NCBI GenBank assembly: GCA_965219705.1
Contig: OZ244789.1
Span: 1,922,001 to 1,986,000 of the forward strand
Length of the DNA stretch: 64,000 nucleotides
Source: JAJECS01 sp965219705
Lineage (GTDB): Bacteria > Chloroflexota > UBA11872
Reading direction: 5' to 3'
The notes under the pieces were generated by a model, which had not been told where the DNA came from, did no database searches, and saw only the letters and a program-made list of their open reading frames with translations. Positions 49,816 through 58,147 of the stretch are shown piece by piece; position 1 is the stretch's first letter; each line of letters begins with the position of its first letter. The position numbers were made by a program, and so were the translations under genes.

Positions 49816-51062
49816 ACTTCCCACCACGCGCCGTCCTCTTGCTCAGCGACGTTATTGAAGAACTCCGCGAACCGCGCCGTCTCGAAGGAATGGATAGGCA
49901 CGAGCTGTCGCGGGGTGAGGGCGGTGGCGAAGCGTTTTAGGTCTGTCACTGAGGCGTGTCCAGACGTGTGAATGACGTGCCAATGGATGCCATGGGCTGC
50001 GAGCCACCGTACGACCTCTTGCGCGCTCGCGTCCTTTAGGTAGCCCTTCCACATCGAGTAGGTGAACCCGGCGACTTGGAGCGCTGCCTGAACACCGTGA
50101 TCATGCATCGTGAGCGGACGGAACAGCATCACGGCCCGTCCGCGCAGGCGGGGCAGGTCCTCTGGATAGATGCGGTTCGCGCTGTGCCGCTCGAGGTCGT
50201 CGAACAGCTCATTCTTCTTGATGAATACGCGCTGGCTGTGCGGGATGTAGAGCTTCACGCCGTCCCAATGGGATTGTGGGATGTTGGTCCTGCCCGTCGC
50301 TTCGAGTACGACGGCGGTGTAGAGGTCGATGACGAGTGCGCGGCCGGTCCGCTTGGCCGCGCGGAAGATCGTCACGATGCGGTCGATATTCTGCGACGAG
50401 GTCCAGACGAAATGAATGCCCTGCGTCTGCTTGAACGCCTGGACCAACTCGCATTCGAGGTCGGTTTCGGTGGCGAAGCCCTTGGTCGTACCGGCGCGTC
50501 CGATCGTCGTGCCTTCCATCAGCAGAACGTCAATGTCTTGTGGCGGGTGCTCGATCATCCGCTTGAACAGCTTTGCCTTGCGGCCGTGCGCGCGAAAGTC
50601 GCCCGAGTAGAAAACTCGCTTGCCGCCCGCCTCGACGAGCAGGGCGTAAGCGTCGAAAGCGCTGTGGTCAACGAGATAGGGCGTGATGCGAAACGGCCCG
50701 ATGTCGACGGGAGTCTGGTGGGCGATGAAGCGCGGGCTGGCGAAGGCGTGCCCGTTCGGAACATAGGCGCTGGCCGCCTGCAGGATGTTGTGCGCGTCCT
50801 TGCCGATGTAGACCGGAACCTCCGGCCGAATGCGCCTCGCCAAGCCATAGTGGTCCTGATGCGGATGCGAAATCACCACGCCCAGCAAGCTGTCGGCCGG
50901 CTCCCGGAACCCCGAGATCCGCGGGAGCAGGCTTTCGTGCGCATGCTCGTCGGGAGCGTCGAGCGGCAGGCCGACATCGAGCACTAAGCGCTTGCCCCGC
51001 GCCTCGATCTCGATGCAGGTGCCGCCGATTTCTTGCGTCCCACGATGAATGCAGAGTTTCAA
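49812..51062 (-). CDS. metallo-beta-lactamase fold hydrolase, beta-CASP/RNase J-like
   Basis: The 416-residue protein has motif I in VVISHPHQDHYGLARRI (HxHxDH), a later Asp in VFYSGDFRAHGRK, MEGTTIGRAG, and a C-terminal HTSGHASVTDL and VPIHSF that resemble the motifs B and C of the beta-CASP nucleases and RNase J. At 416 residues it lacks the C-terminal domain of true RNase J. It starts MKLCIHRGTQEIGGTCIEIE, like RNase J family N-termini. It precedes and overlaps (ATGA) a PD-(D/E)XK-type gene, so the pair may process nucleic acid together. Substrate is inferred, not shown. Confidence 0.75.
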   Translation of the reverse strand: MKLCIHRGTQEIGGTCIEIEARGKRLVLDVGLPLDAPDEHAHESLLPRISGFREPADSLLGVVISHPHQDHYGLARRIRPEVPVYIGKDAHNILQAASAYVPNGHAFASPRFIAHQTPVDIGPFRITPYLVDHSAFDAYALLVEAGGKRVFYSGDFRAHGRKAKLFKRMIEHPPQDIDVLLMEGTTIGRAGTTKGFATETDLECELVQAFKQTQGIHFVWTSSQNIDRIVTIFRAAKRTGRALVIDLYTAVVLEATGRTNIPQSHWDGVKLYIPHSQRVFIKKNELFDDLERHSANRIYPEDLPRLRGRAVMLFRPLTMHDHGVQAALQVAGFTYSMWKGYLKDASAQEVVRWLAAHGIHWHVIHTSGHASVTDLKRFATALTPRQLVPIHSFETARFAEFFNNVAEQEDGAWWEV

Positions 51063-51143
51063 GACGCGCGCGGCTCCGGTGACCGCCTCATTGGTAGCCG
51101 CGGCTGCGCCCGGATGCCGTTTGACCCTGGCGGCGAGACGATG

Positions 51144-52043
51144 TCACGCCGGCGGCGATCCGTTCGCCCCGGTCGGCCGGTGCGGCAGCACCGCGTCGGG
51201 GTCGATCGAGCGCACGTGCAGGTCGCGCTGCGGGAATGGAATCTCGATGTCGTTGGCCCGGAACGCCTCGTCGATGGAGAAATGCAGATCGCTTTGTGTC
51301 GTCAAGCGCTCCATGATGTCGGGCACATAGGCCAGCACGCGGAAGTTGAGCGACGAGTCGCCAAACTCCATGAAGAAGATGCGGGGTTCGGGATCGTCCA
51401 GCACCTTCTCATGGCCGTTCACGAGCTCCTTCAAGATCCGCTCGACCAGCTGCGTATCCGAGCCGTAGGCCACGCCCACGATGAAGTCGACGCGCACGCG
51501 GCGGTCGTCGTGCGTCCAGTTGCCGACGGTGGTGGAGATGAGGTCGCCGTTCGGCACGATGGCTTGAGTCTGGTCGAACTTGCGCAGCGTGGTGGCGCGG
51601 ATGCTGATGCGCTCGACGGTCCCAAGCTCGCCGCCGACCTCGACGACGTCGCCCACCTTGATGGGGCGCTCAACGAGAAGGATGACGCCGGAGATGAAGT
51701 TGTTGGCGATGTTCTGCAGACCGAAGCCGATGCCCACGCCCAGCGCGCCGAAGATGACGATGACGGAGTCCAACTGAAGGCCAACCGACTGGAAGCCCAC
51801 AAAAATGCCGACGAAGAGGATGAGGTAGCGGCCAAGATTCCCAATGATGTGCAGCGTGCCCTCTTGGATGTCGGCGACCTTGCCGAGGCGGCGCTCGAGC
51901 AGCCAGCGCACGCGACCGCCGACGATCCAGGTGACAGCCAGGATGATGAGCAGCACGATGACGCTGAGGGGCGTGACGGGCTCTTCCCCCAGGCTGAACA
52001 TGGGGGCGTTGAAGGCGTCCCACACGGTGTTCCAAAACTCCAT
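51144..52043 (-). CDS. small-conductance mechanosensitive channel (MscS family)
   Basis: The 299-residue protein has three hydrophobic segments, the pore-lining GALGVGIGFGLQNIANNFISGVI, and the beta-domain VGDVVEVGGELGTVERISIRATTLR and QAIVPNGDLISTTVGNWT, all typical of MscS. It opens under membrane tension to release solutes during hypo-osmotic shock. A conserved C-terminal alpha/beta domain ends FPQRDLHVRSIDPDAV. Length is normal for simple MscS. It is separate from the MBL/nuclease pair upstream on the same strand. Confidence 0.93.
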   Translation of the reverse strand: MEFWNTVWDAFNAPMFSLGEEPVTPLSVIVLLIILAVTWIVGGRVRWLLERRLGKVADIQEGTLHIIGNLGRYLILFVGIFVGFQSVGLQLDSVIVIFGALGVGIGFGLQNIANNFISGVILLVERPIKVGDVVEVGGELGTVERISIRATTLRKFDQTQAIVPNGDLISTTVGNWTHDDRRVRVDFIVGVAYGSDTQLVERILKELVNGHEKVLDDPEPRIFFMEFGDSSLNFRVLAYVPDIMERLTTQSDLHFSIDEAFRANDIEIPFPQRDLHVRSIDPDAVLPHRPTGANGSPPA

Positions 52044-52212
52044 CAGGCGTCTCCGGGGCTAGGTGCGGGTGTTGACAGGGGCATCTTAGTCAGTTCGGTT
52101 GGACCGAGGCGCGTTGGAACGGGCCCGTCCCGGTGCTTCAGGACCTCTGCCCCACGGTAACGACAAGGCAGATTGCTCAACGGGATCCAGTACGTCCGGC
52201 CTGGCGACGGTG

Positions 52213-52809
52213 CTACTCAAACCACCAATAGTGCATTGGCGCGAGCCAGTAGGTCTCGGGGTCTTGTTCCTCGGGGAGCCGATTGAGCGCGAGGTCGCGC
52301 GGCCATAGGCCCGTGAAGCCTTCCCGCGCGGCAAGGGCGGCGATGACGGCGTCTCGCTCGTGATTGGTGATCCGCGGGTCCGCATGAATGCCGTAGTGTC
52401 GTTTCAGCTGGTCGAAACTCAGGCAGCGGGCTCTCAGGAACAGGCCGGGATGCGCTTCCGTGATGGGCAACTCGGAAAATCGCTGGCGCAGCTCGACGGC
52501 AAACATGGCGCCCTGGGCAAGAACGGCTCCATACAGCGAGTTGATGGCCAGGACCTTGCCGGGTGATGCATTGCCGTACTTGCAGCGAAGCCAGCGGTCG
52601 GCCTTGCGGTTTCCTTTCGTGGCCGACGACCACCACATCGGCGAATCGATGCCCGCCCCCAGCGGCGTGCCTTCAATCCAGTTGGCGGCTTCGTGCGCGG
52701 ATGAAACGCACGTGGTCCTCGCGACGCCGTCCGTGGAAAGCTCCGCAATACCGAAGTTGTTCGTGCCGCCCGGATCCGCTCCGATCCAGACCGCCTCGCG
52801 AGCCGTCAG
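52213..52809 (-). CDS. DUF429-like predicted RNase H-fold nuclease, apparent CTG start
   Basis: The open part after ATG 52638 (MWWSSATKGN) lacks the family N-terminus, but the same frame continues upstream without a stop as VWIGADPGGTNNFGIAELST and GAGIDSPMWW, which supplies the Asp-rich first strand of DUF429/RNase H-like proteins. PITEAHPGLFLRA and ITNHERDAVIAALAAREGFTGLWP are the other conserved parts. No ATG/GTG/TTG precedes IGADPG, so CTG at 52809-52807 is the best start; it overlaps the stop of the Phd-type antitoxin gene as CTGA. Length would be 198 residues. Its place behind an antitoxin suggests a toxin-like role; this is inference. Confidence 0.6.
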   Translation of the reverse strand: MTAREAVWIGADPGGTNNFGIAELSTDGVARTTCVSSAHEAANWIEGTPLGAGIDSPMWWSSATKGNRKADRWLRCKYGNASPGKVLAINSLYGAVLAQGAMFAVELRQRFSELPITEAHPGLFLRARCLSFDQLKRHYGIHADPRITNHERDAVIAALAAREGFTGLWPRDLALNRLPEEQDPETYWLAPMHYWWFE

Positions 52810-53051
52810 GCGTCCCCGCGGCGCGCTGCGAGAATCTCCTGCGTGGACATCTCGACGCGCCTCCAGCCGGCGCGGCGCTGCCGGAACCAGGCCACGGCTG
52901 CCGCACGCGCGGCACGCCCCTGCACGCGCGCTGGAGTCAGGTGCGCAACTGCCTTGCCGTGTCGGGTAATTGCAATGGTCTCGCCGCCTTCAACCAACCG
53001 CAGCAACTCGGCCAGACGGGCCTTGGCCGCGGTGGCGGAAACTTCACGCAT
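52806..53051 (-). CDS. Phd/YefM-type antitoxin
   Basis: The 81-residue protein opens with MREVSATAAKARLAELLRLV and GGETIAITRHGKAVAHLTPA, the Phd/YefM (PhdYeFM_antitox) DNA-binding and dimer region. The C-terminal half (AAVAWFRQRRAGWRRVEMST) would bind the toxin. In known modules it represses its own operon and neutralises Doc, YoeB or a PIN toxin. Here the coupled downstream gene is a DUF429-like protein, not a classical toxin. ATG 53051 has no competing start. Confidence 0.82.
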   Translation of the reverse strand: MREVSATAAKARLAELLRLVEGGETIAITRHGKAVAHLTPARVQGRAARAAAVAWFRQRRAGWRRVEMSTQEILAARRGDA

Positions 53052-53170
53052 CGTCCCGGCTTCACTCAGTCAATCAGACCAGCCACATTCTATAGCGGCT
53101 TCCTGTCGTAAGTTGGGTCGCCAGGTGCCCCTCGCAAGGCAGCCCCACGGGCTGCACCGCCGCGTCTGGC

Positions 53171-54754
53171 CTAACCCGCCATGACCCTCGCGTTGATGGC
53201 GTTCACCACCGTGTGCGCCGCCAGGGCGGCGCCTTCCTGCCAGCCGGGCAGGGCGGTGACCTGGTCGCCGGCGAAGTGGATGGCGCCGTCGGGGGCTAGG
53301 AGTTCCGCGGGGGGCTTGTAGCTTTCGGGCCAGGCGCCTTTCTGGAAGGGCGCCTTGAGCCAGGCGCGGCTGATTCCTGATTCGATCTCCTGCGCGTAGC
53401 CCGGGTGGATGTGCTCGCCCTCGACGATGGCGGTCCGCAGGCGATCCGGCGGAGTCATGTTCGCCCAACGCTCGCCCTGACCTGGTAGGTCGTCCCAGAT
53501 GTAAGCGCCCATGATGACGCCCTTGTCGCGGTGATAGCCGTTCGGCGGATACCAGATTTGCGTGATGTCCTGGTCGGTCCAGGAAATGCCGCCGTAGATG
53601 GCGTGATCCTCTTCCCAGAAGCGGCGGCGGGTTTGGAAGGCGAGCTTGACGGCCGGCACGAACGCCGTGGACTCGATGGCCGCCTGCGTCTCGGGGGAAA
53701 AGTCGTTGGGGATGTCCTTGAGCACCGGGGCGGGGATCGTGCAGACGACGTAATCGGCGTCCAGGCCTTCGAGGTAGCCGCGTTGGTTTCGGTAGACGAT
53801 GCGAGCGCCGGTGGGCGTCTTTCTGATGGCCTCGACGATGCTGCCGTAGCGAATGAGCCGTCGCACCCGCGCCTCGAAGGCCCTGGCGATGGCGTCCATT
53901 CCGCCGACCGGCTGGAAGAGGGTCGGGTTCTGGTCCAGGAACTGGCTGAAGTGAAGCTTGTACTCCCAGAACTCCGAGCGCAGCAGCTCGCTGAAGTCCA
54001 GGGGGTCGTTCACATCGCCGCCTCCGAGGCCCGCGTGGACGTGCTCGCCTTGGAAGCCGCCGCGGTCCGAACCGGCGTAGAGATAGTCGGGGTCAAGACC
54101 GCCGAACTCGACCAGCATGGGCAGCAGGCGCTCTCTATCGTCGGCGGTCAGCTCGTCGTCCAGGGCGTTGCGGTTGATGGCCTTGGCGAGCAGCTCGGCG
54201 ACGTAGCCGCGCTGGTCGGTCATCACCTGGCGCCCCACCACGGGCCGGCCGCCGAAGCGCTCGGTGTTGTGGAAGAAGGCGCCGCGGTTGTCGTTGGTGA
54301 AGACCTCCAGCTCGACGCCGAACTCCTTGCAATAGCCGAGGATCAGGCGGTGGTGGTAGGGAATGCGGGCTGGCCCGAGGTTGGCGTACATGTGGTCGTC
54401 GCGGTCGAAGTCGACCCATTGCCGGCTGTCAACCTCATGGATCACGTCGCCCGCACGGGCCGTCAGGTTACGGCCCCCGGCGCGCTCGGTGGCCTCGAGG
54501 ATCGTGCAGTGATAGCCCGCCTTCGACAGCTCGTAGGCCGCCGTCATGCCGGAGATGCCGGCGCCCAGGATCACCACGCGCTTGCCGTAACCCGAGCCAT
54601 CGGGCAGGTCGAGCGTGGCCGCCTGCGCGCTCTCCGGACCCAGGAGGCCCAGCGTGTTCATCGTGTGATAGGTCGCGGCCACCCCGGCGGTGGAACCGAC
54701 GAGCTTCAGAAATTGCCGTTTTGTCAGACGCATCGTCATCGATCCGTTTCTCAT
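53171..54754 (-). CDS. flavin amine oxidase (monoamine oxidase/L-amino-acid oxidase family), probably exported
   Basis: The 527-residue protein starts with a Tat-like leader (MRLTKRQFLKLVGSTAGVAA), with KR in place of the usual RR, then the FAD loop VVILGAGISGMTAAYELSKAG and GRNLTARAG. LDADYVVCTIPAPVLKDIP and the C-terminal AIHFAGDQVTALPGWQEGAALAAHTVV are flavin amine oxidase hallmarks. It oxidises an amine or amino acid to an aldehyde or keto acid with H2O2. The extra upstream codons (MRNGSMT) are doubtful; ATG 54733 (MRLTKRQF) is an alternative. No partner gene is obvious. Confidence 0.88.
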   Translation of the reverse strand: MRNGSMTMRLTKRQFLKLVGSTAGVAATYHTMNTLGLLGPESAQAATLDLPDGSGYGKRVVILGAGISGMTAAYELSKAGYHCTILEATERAGGRNLTARAGDVIHEVDSRQWVDFDRDDHMYANLGPARIPYHHRLILGYCKEFGVELEVFTNDNRGAFFHNTERFGGRPVVGRQVMTDQRGYVAELLAKAINRNALDDELTADDRERLLPMLVEFGGLDPDYLYAGSDRGGFQGEHVHAGLGGGDVNDPLDFSELLRSEFWEYKLHFSQFLDQNPTLFQPVGGMDAIARAFEARVRRLIRYGSIVEAIRKTPTGARIVYRNQRGYLEGLDADYVVCTIPAPVLKDIPNDFSPETQAAIESTAFVPAVKLAFQTRRRFWEEDHAIYGGISWTDQDITQIWYPPNGYHRDKGVIMGAYIWDDLPGQGERWANMTPPDRLRTAIVEGEHIHPGYAQEIESGISRAWLKAPFQKGAWPESYKPPAELLAPDGAIHFAGDQVTALPGWQEGAALAAHTVVNAINARVMAG

Positions 54755-54820
54755 TCGCCGGCACTCGTCCGGCGTGGCGCACTGGCGGTCCAGAAGTGCT
54801 GGTGTGTGGCTAGCAAGGGC

Positions 54821-55669
54821 TCATTGGAGTTGATAGAAGTCCATGGCGTTCCCACCTAAAACCGCCGCGCGCTCGCTGGCGCTCAGTCCGCCCAGCGCGG
54901 CCGTGACGCGCTGGAAGGTGTCCACGTATGGGGCTGCCATCAAGGCCACGGGCCAATCGCTCCCCCAGATCAGTCTGTCGACGTCGAACGTATCCAGCAC
55001 GACGTCGACGGCCGGCTGGATCGTTGCCGTGGTCGGGGCGGACGGGCACTCGGTGAGCAGCCCCGAGACTTTCACCCGCACATGCTCATAGGGCGCGAGC
55101 GCGCGCATGCCGTCGCGCCACGCGGAGAGGTCGCCCGATTCGAACGGCGGCTTGGCCATGTGATCCACGATGAGCCGCCCCCCGTCGTTTTCCCGCGTGA
55201 TGGCCGGGATGTGCGGCAGGTGCGGCGTTCGCACCAGCAGCTCGACGATGTGACCGCGCGCGATCACCGTGCGGATGCCGCGTCGCACGTCGTCGCGGGC
55301 CAGCCAGGCGGCGTCGGGCATGTTCTCCGCCCCGGCGCGGAGGCCCTTGAACCAGGGACTCTCGGCAAGCTCGTCCAGCTTCGCTTCGAGGTTCGCCGCC
55401 GTCAGATCCAGATTGGCGATCACGCCCACGACGAATTCGTGCTCCTCGCAGAGGTTCAGGTAGAAGAGCTGCTCCGACCAGGCCGAGCCGGCCTCGACGA
55501 TCACGGAGCGGTGCACCCCCGCGGCGTCCATATGCGGCTTGAGAGTGGAGGGAAGAAACGTGTGGCCCAAGGTGGAGCGATTGGAGTCGTCGATCCAATC
55601 GAGCTGGGACTGTCCGAGCACCCAGTAGTGGTTGTGGGCGTCGACGACCGGCGGCGCGTCAGGCGGCAT
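54821..55669 (-). CDS. amidohydrolase-2 family protein (TIM-barrel, PDC/fuconolactonase-like)
   Basis: The 282-residue protein has VVDAHNHYWVLGQSQLDW with the N-terminal metal HxH, RLIVDHMAKPPFESGD with the catalytic His, and LIWGSDWPVALM with the terminal Asp. This matches the amidohydrolase_2 group including L-fuconolactonase and 2-pyrone-4,6-dicarboxylate hydrolase. Substrate likely is a lactone or aromatic-ring-derived ester, but cannot be told. It is close to the amine oxidase on the same strand, a possible shared catabolic unit. Confidence 0.88.
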   Translation of the reverse strand: MPPDAPPVVDAHNHYWVLGQSQLDWIDDSNRSTLGHTFLPSTLKPHMDAAGVHRSVIVEAGSAWSEQLFYLNLCEEHEFVVGVIANLDLTAANLEAKLDELAESPWFKGLRAGAENMPDAAWLARDDVRRGIRTVIARGHIVELLVRTPHLPHIPAITRENDGGRLIVDHMAKPPFESGDLSAWRDGMRALAPYEHVRVKVSGLLTECPSAPTTATIQPAVDVVLDTFDVDRLIWGSDWPVALMAAPYVDTFQRVTAALGGLSASERAAVLGGNAMDFYQLQ

Positions 55670-55720
55670 GGCGGAACCCTCGCACGCGTGGGACGGCCGA
55701 GGGTACCAACGCGGCCACGA

Positions 55721-56548
55721 TCAGGTGTCCGACGGTGCGTGGTCGCCGATCGGCTTGCCGCAGTGGGGGCATATCTGTGCTTGCTTCGCGCTCCGCCGGG
55801 CCTCGAGTTCGTCGACGAACGCCGACCCCAGGATGCCCGCGGGCAAGGCGAAGAGCCCGATGCCGAAAAGCGCGACCACGGCGCCCAGGATGCGACCGAG
55901 CGCCGTCGCCGGCGCCAGGTCGCCGTAGCCCACCGTCGTCAGCGTCACCATGCCCCACCACATGGCGGCCGGGATGCTCGAGAAGCCCTCGGGCTGCGCC
56001 TCGCGCTCCGCCAGATACATCAACACCGACGCCATGAAGAGAAGCACGAAGGTGACGAACAACGTGGAGAGCAACACCTCGCGACGGCTGCGCAGCACCG
56101 AGCCGACGATCGACATGGACTGGGAGTAGCGCGTGATCTTGATCAGCCGAAACACCCGCAGCAGCCGCAGCGCGCGCGCGAAGCGCAGGTCGAATGTCAC
56201 CAGGAGCGGGATGTAGAACGGCACGATGGCGATCAGGTCCATCAGCACCATCGGCTGGACCGCAAACCGCAACCGTCCCTTCACCGGGTGCGCGTATTCT
56301 GGGTCCTCCGTGCACACCCACACGCGCGCGAGGTACTCGACGGTGAAGATCGCGACGGAGACGATCTCGAACACCAGAAAGGCGCCGCCGGCGCGTTCGG
56401 CGAGGGGAGCGATCGTCTCCAGGGCGATTGCCAGGAGGTTGAGGGAGATGAGCGTGAGGATGGCGATGTCGAACAGATGGCTCGCGCGGTCGCCTTCGGG
56501 GGTGGGCTCGACGATCTCGTAGGCGCGGCGCTTGACCCGGCTATACAT
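55721..56548 (-). CDS. voltage-gated K+ channel-like protein with C-terminal zinc ribbon
   Basis: The 275-residue protein has six transmembrane segments, an Arg-rich S4-like helix RFARALRLLRVFRLIKITRYS, the selectivity filter TLTTVGYGDLAP, and the pore helix AAMWWGMV. It is a single-domain Kv-like channel (ion_trans/ion_trans_2). The soluble tail ends QICPHCGKPIGDH, a CxxC half ribbon, which is not typical of the family. Gating charges Arg in S4 suggest voltage sensing. ATG 56548 has no rival. Confidence 0.9.
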   Translation of the reverse strand: MYSRVKRRAYEIVEPTPEGDRASHLFDIAILTLISLNLLAIALETIAPLAERAGGAFLVFEIVSVAIFTVEYLARVWVCTEDPEYAHPVKGRLRFAVQPMVLMDLIAIVPFYIPLLVTFDLRFARALRLLRVFRLIKITRYSQSMSIVGSVLRSRREVLLSTLFVTFVLLFMASVLMYLAEREAQPEGFSSIPAAMWWGMVTLTTVGYGDLAPATALGRILGAVVALFGIGLFALPAGILGSAFVDELEARRSAKQAQICPHCGKPIGDHAPSDT

Positions 56549-56619
56549 CAGGCGCTGATCTCGGTGATCGTGCGGCTACGGCGTACCGGACGGCCGGCGT
56601 CCTGTCAACGCCGCGGAAA

Positions 56620-57231
56620 CTACGCCCAGCGGTGCTCGTCGGCGGGTGCGTCAATTACCCCCAGCGCATGCAGCATGCGGTCCACCAGCGCGGCCACGAT
56701 GTCCGCGATGCTGGACGGCCGCAGGTAGAACGCCGGCACCGGCGGCAGCACGGTCGCCCCGGCCTCGGCCAGCGTGAGCAGGTTGCGCAGATGGATGATC
56801 GAGAGCGGCGCCTCCCGGGGTACGATCACCAGCCGGCGCTTCTCCTTGAGCGTGACGTCGGCGGCTCGATGGAGCAGATTTGTCCCGGCGCCACTGGCCA
56901 GTGCGCCGACGGTCGCCATGCTGCAGGGAACGATGAGCATGCCGCGCACCGGATAACTTCCGCTCGAGATCGGCGCCGCGACGTCTTGCGGCCGGTGCAC
57001 GGTCACGTCGCCCTGGGCCGACCAACGGCCGGTGGCGTCGCGAAAGCGCTCCTGCATCTCGTGGCGCCACATCAGCTCGCCGTAGTCGCTGCACACGACC
57101 TCGAGCCGCTCGTCCCGCCGCAGCAGCGCCTCGGCCGCCGCGTCGGCGAGTACGGCGCCGGTCGCCCCGGAAATACCCAAGATCAAACTGGGGCGCGGCC
57201 CTCCGCTGTCAGGCAACCCACACGCCGGCAA
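56620..57231 (-). CDS. ubiX: flavin prenyltransferase UbiX
   Basis: The 203-residue protein is UbiX, which adds a dimethylallyl unit to FMN to make prenylated FMN, the cofactor of UbiD. SLILGISGATGAVLADAAAEALL, the FMN site, VPCSMATVGALASGAG, VIVPREAPLSIIHLRNLLTL and the C-terminal VPAFYLRPSSI are conserved. The frame starts at 57231, overlapping ubiA by about 22 bases. ubiA and ubiD lie just upstream, supporting a shared quinone pathway. Confidence 0.94.
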   Translation of the reverse strand: MPACGLPDSGGPRPSLILGISGATGAVLADAAAEALLRRDERLEVVCSDYGELMWRHEMQERFRDATGRWSAQGDVTVHRPQDVAAPISSGSYPVRGMLIVPCSMATVGALASGAGTNLLHRAADVTLKEKRRLVIVPREAPLSIIHLRNLLTLAEAGATVLPPVPAFYLRPSSIADIVAALVDRMLHALGVIDAPADEHRWA

Positions 57232-58075
57232 TGGTGAACACCAGCGCGGTGATCGCCACGTAGCCGTTCATGTTGAAGAAGGCCAGGTTGAGCCGCGACA
57301 AGTCGTTGCGCAACAGCGCGTGCTCGTAGATGAGGAGCGCGCCGATGAGGCCCACGCCCACCCAATAGGGCCAGGCCAGGGGCGCCACCAGCCCTAGCAC
57401 GATCAGCACCACCACGGTGAGTGCGTGCGAGCCCCGCGCGATCTGTAGAGCCCGGCGCGCGCCGAATCGCGCCGGCACCGAGTGCAGCCCGCGGCGGCGG
57501 TCGAAGCTCACGTCCTGCAGGGCATACAGCACGTCGAACCCGGCAATCCAGAACATCACCACCAGCGCCAAAACGATGGCTTCGGCGCCGATGTCGCCCC
57601 GCACGGCAATCCATCCGCCCACGGGCGCGATGCCGTCGGCCAGCCCCAACATCCAATGGCTGAGCCAGGTGAACCGCTTGGTGAACGAATAGAGCGTGAC
57701 GGTGACCATCGCCACGGGCGCCAGGGCCAGTGCCAGGAGGTTGAGCTGCCATGCGGCGATGTGCAGCAGGGCAAAGCCGGCGGACGCCAGCCCGACCATC
57801 TCGATGCGGGACATCCGGCCGGCGGGCAGGGCGCGTTCGGCCGTGCGCGGGTTCGCCGCGTCGATGCGCGCGTCGATCAGGCGGTTTGCCGCCATGGCGC
57901 CCGTGCGCGCGCCGGCCATCGCAACCGTGATCCACAAGAAAGTGCGCCAGCCCGGCCAGCCGTCCTGGGCCAGCACCATCCCCAGGAACGCAAACGGCAA
58001 CGCGAAGATCGTGTGCTCGAACTTGATCGCGTCAAGATAGAGACGCAGGCGCATCGCGGCGGTGGCCGGGTTCAT
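57209..58075 (-). CDS. ubiA: UbiA-family prenyltransferase (menaquinone-type)
   Basis: The 288-residue membrane protein has the two aspartate-rich motifs NRLIDARIDAANPRTAER and DVLYALQDVSFDRRRGLHSV and eight or nine hydrophobic segments. UbiA enzymes attach an isoprenoid tail to an aromatic acid. The neighbours ubiX and ubiD fit either ubiquinone synthesis or the MqnP step of the futalosine menaquinone route; menaquinone is more likely for this phylum, which is inference. ATG 58075 is used; the gene overlaps ubiX. Confidence 0.9.
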   Translation of the reverse strand: MNPATAAMRLRLYLDAIKFEHTIFALPFAFLGMVLAQDGWPGWRTFLWITVAMAGARTGAMAANRLIDARIDAANPRTAERALPAGRMSRIEMVGLASAGFALLHIAAWQLNLLALALAPVAMVTVTLYSFTKRFTWLSHWMLGLADGIAPVGGWIAVRGDIGAEAIVLALVVMFWIAGFDVLYALQDVSFDRRRGLHSVPARFGARRALQIARGSHALTVVVLIVLGLVAPLAWPYWVGVGLIGALLIYEHALLRNDLSRLNLAFFNMNGYVAITALVFTIAGVWVA

Positions 58076-58147
58076 ACGAGGCTCATACAGTCGGGCGGGG
58101 CTACCCAGAGCCTAGCGCGTCGCGCAGCTGCGCACATCCGCGATTTG

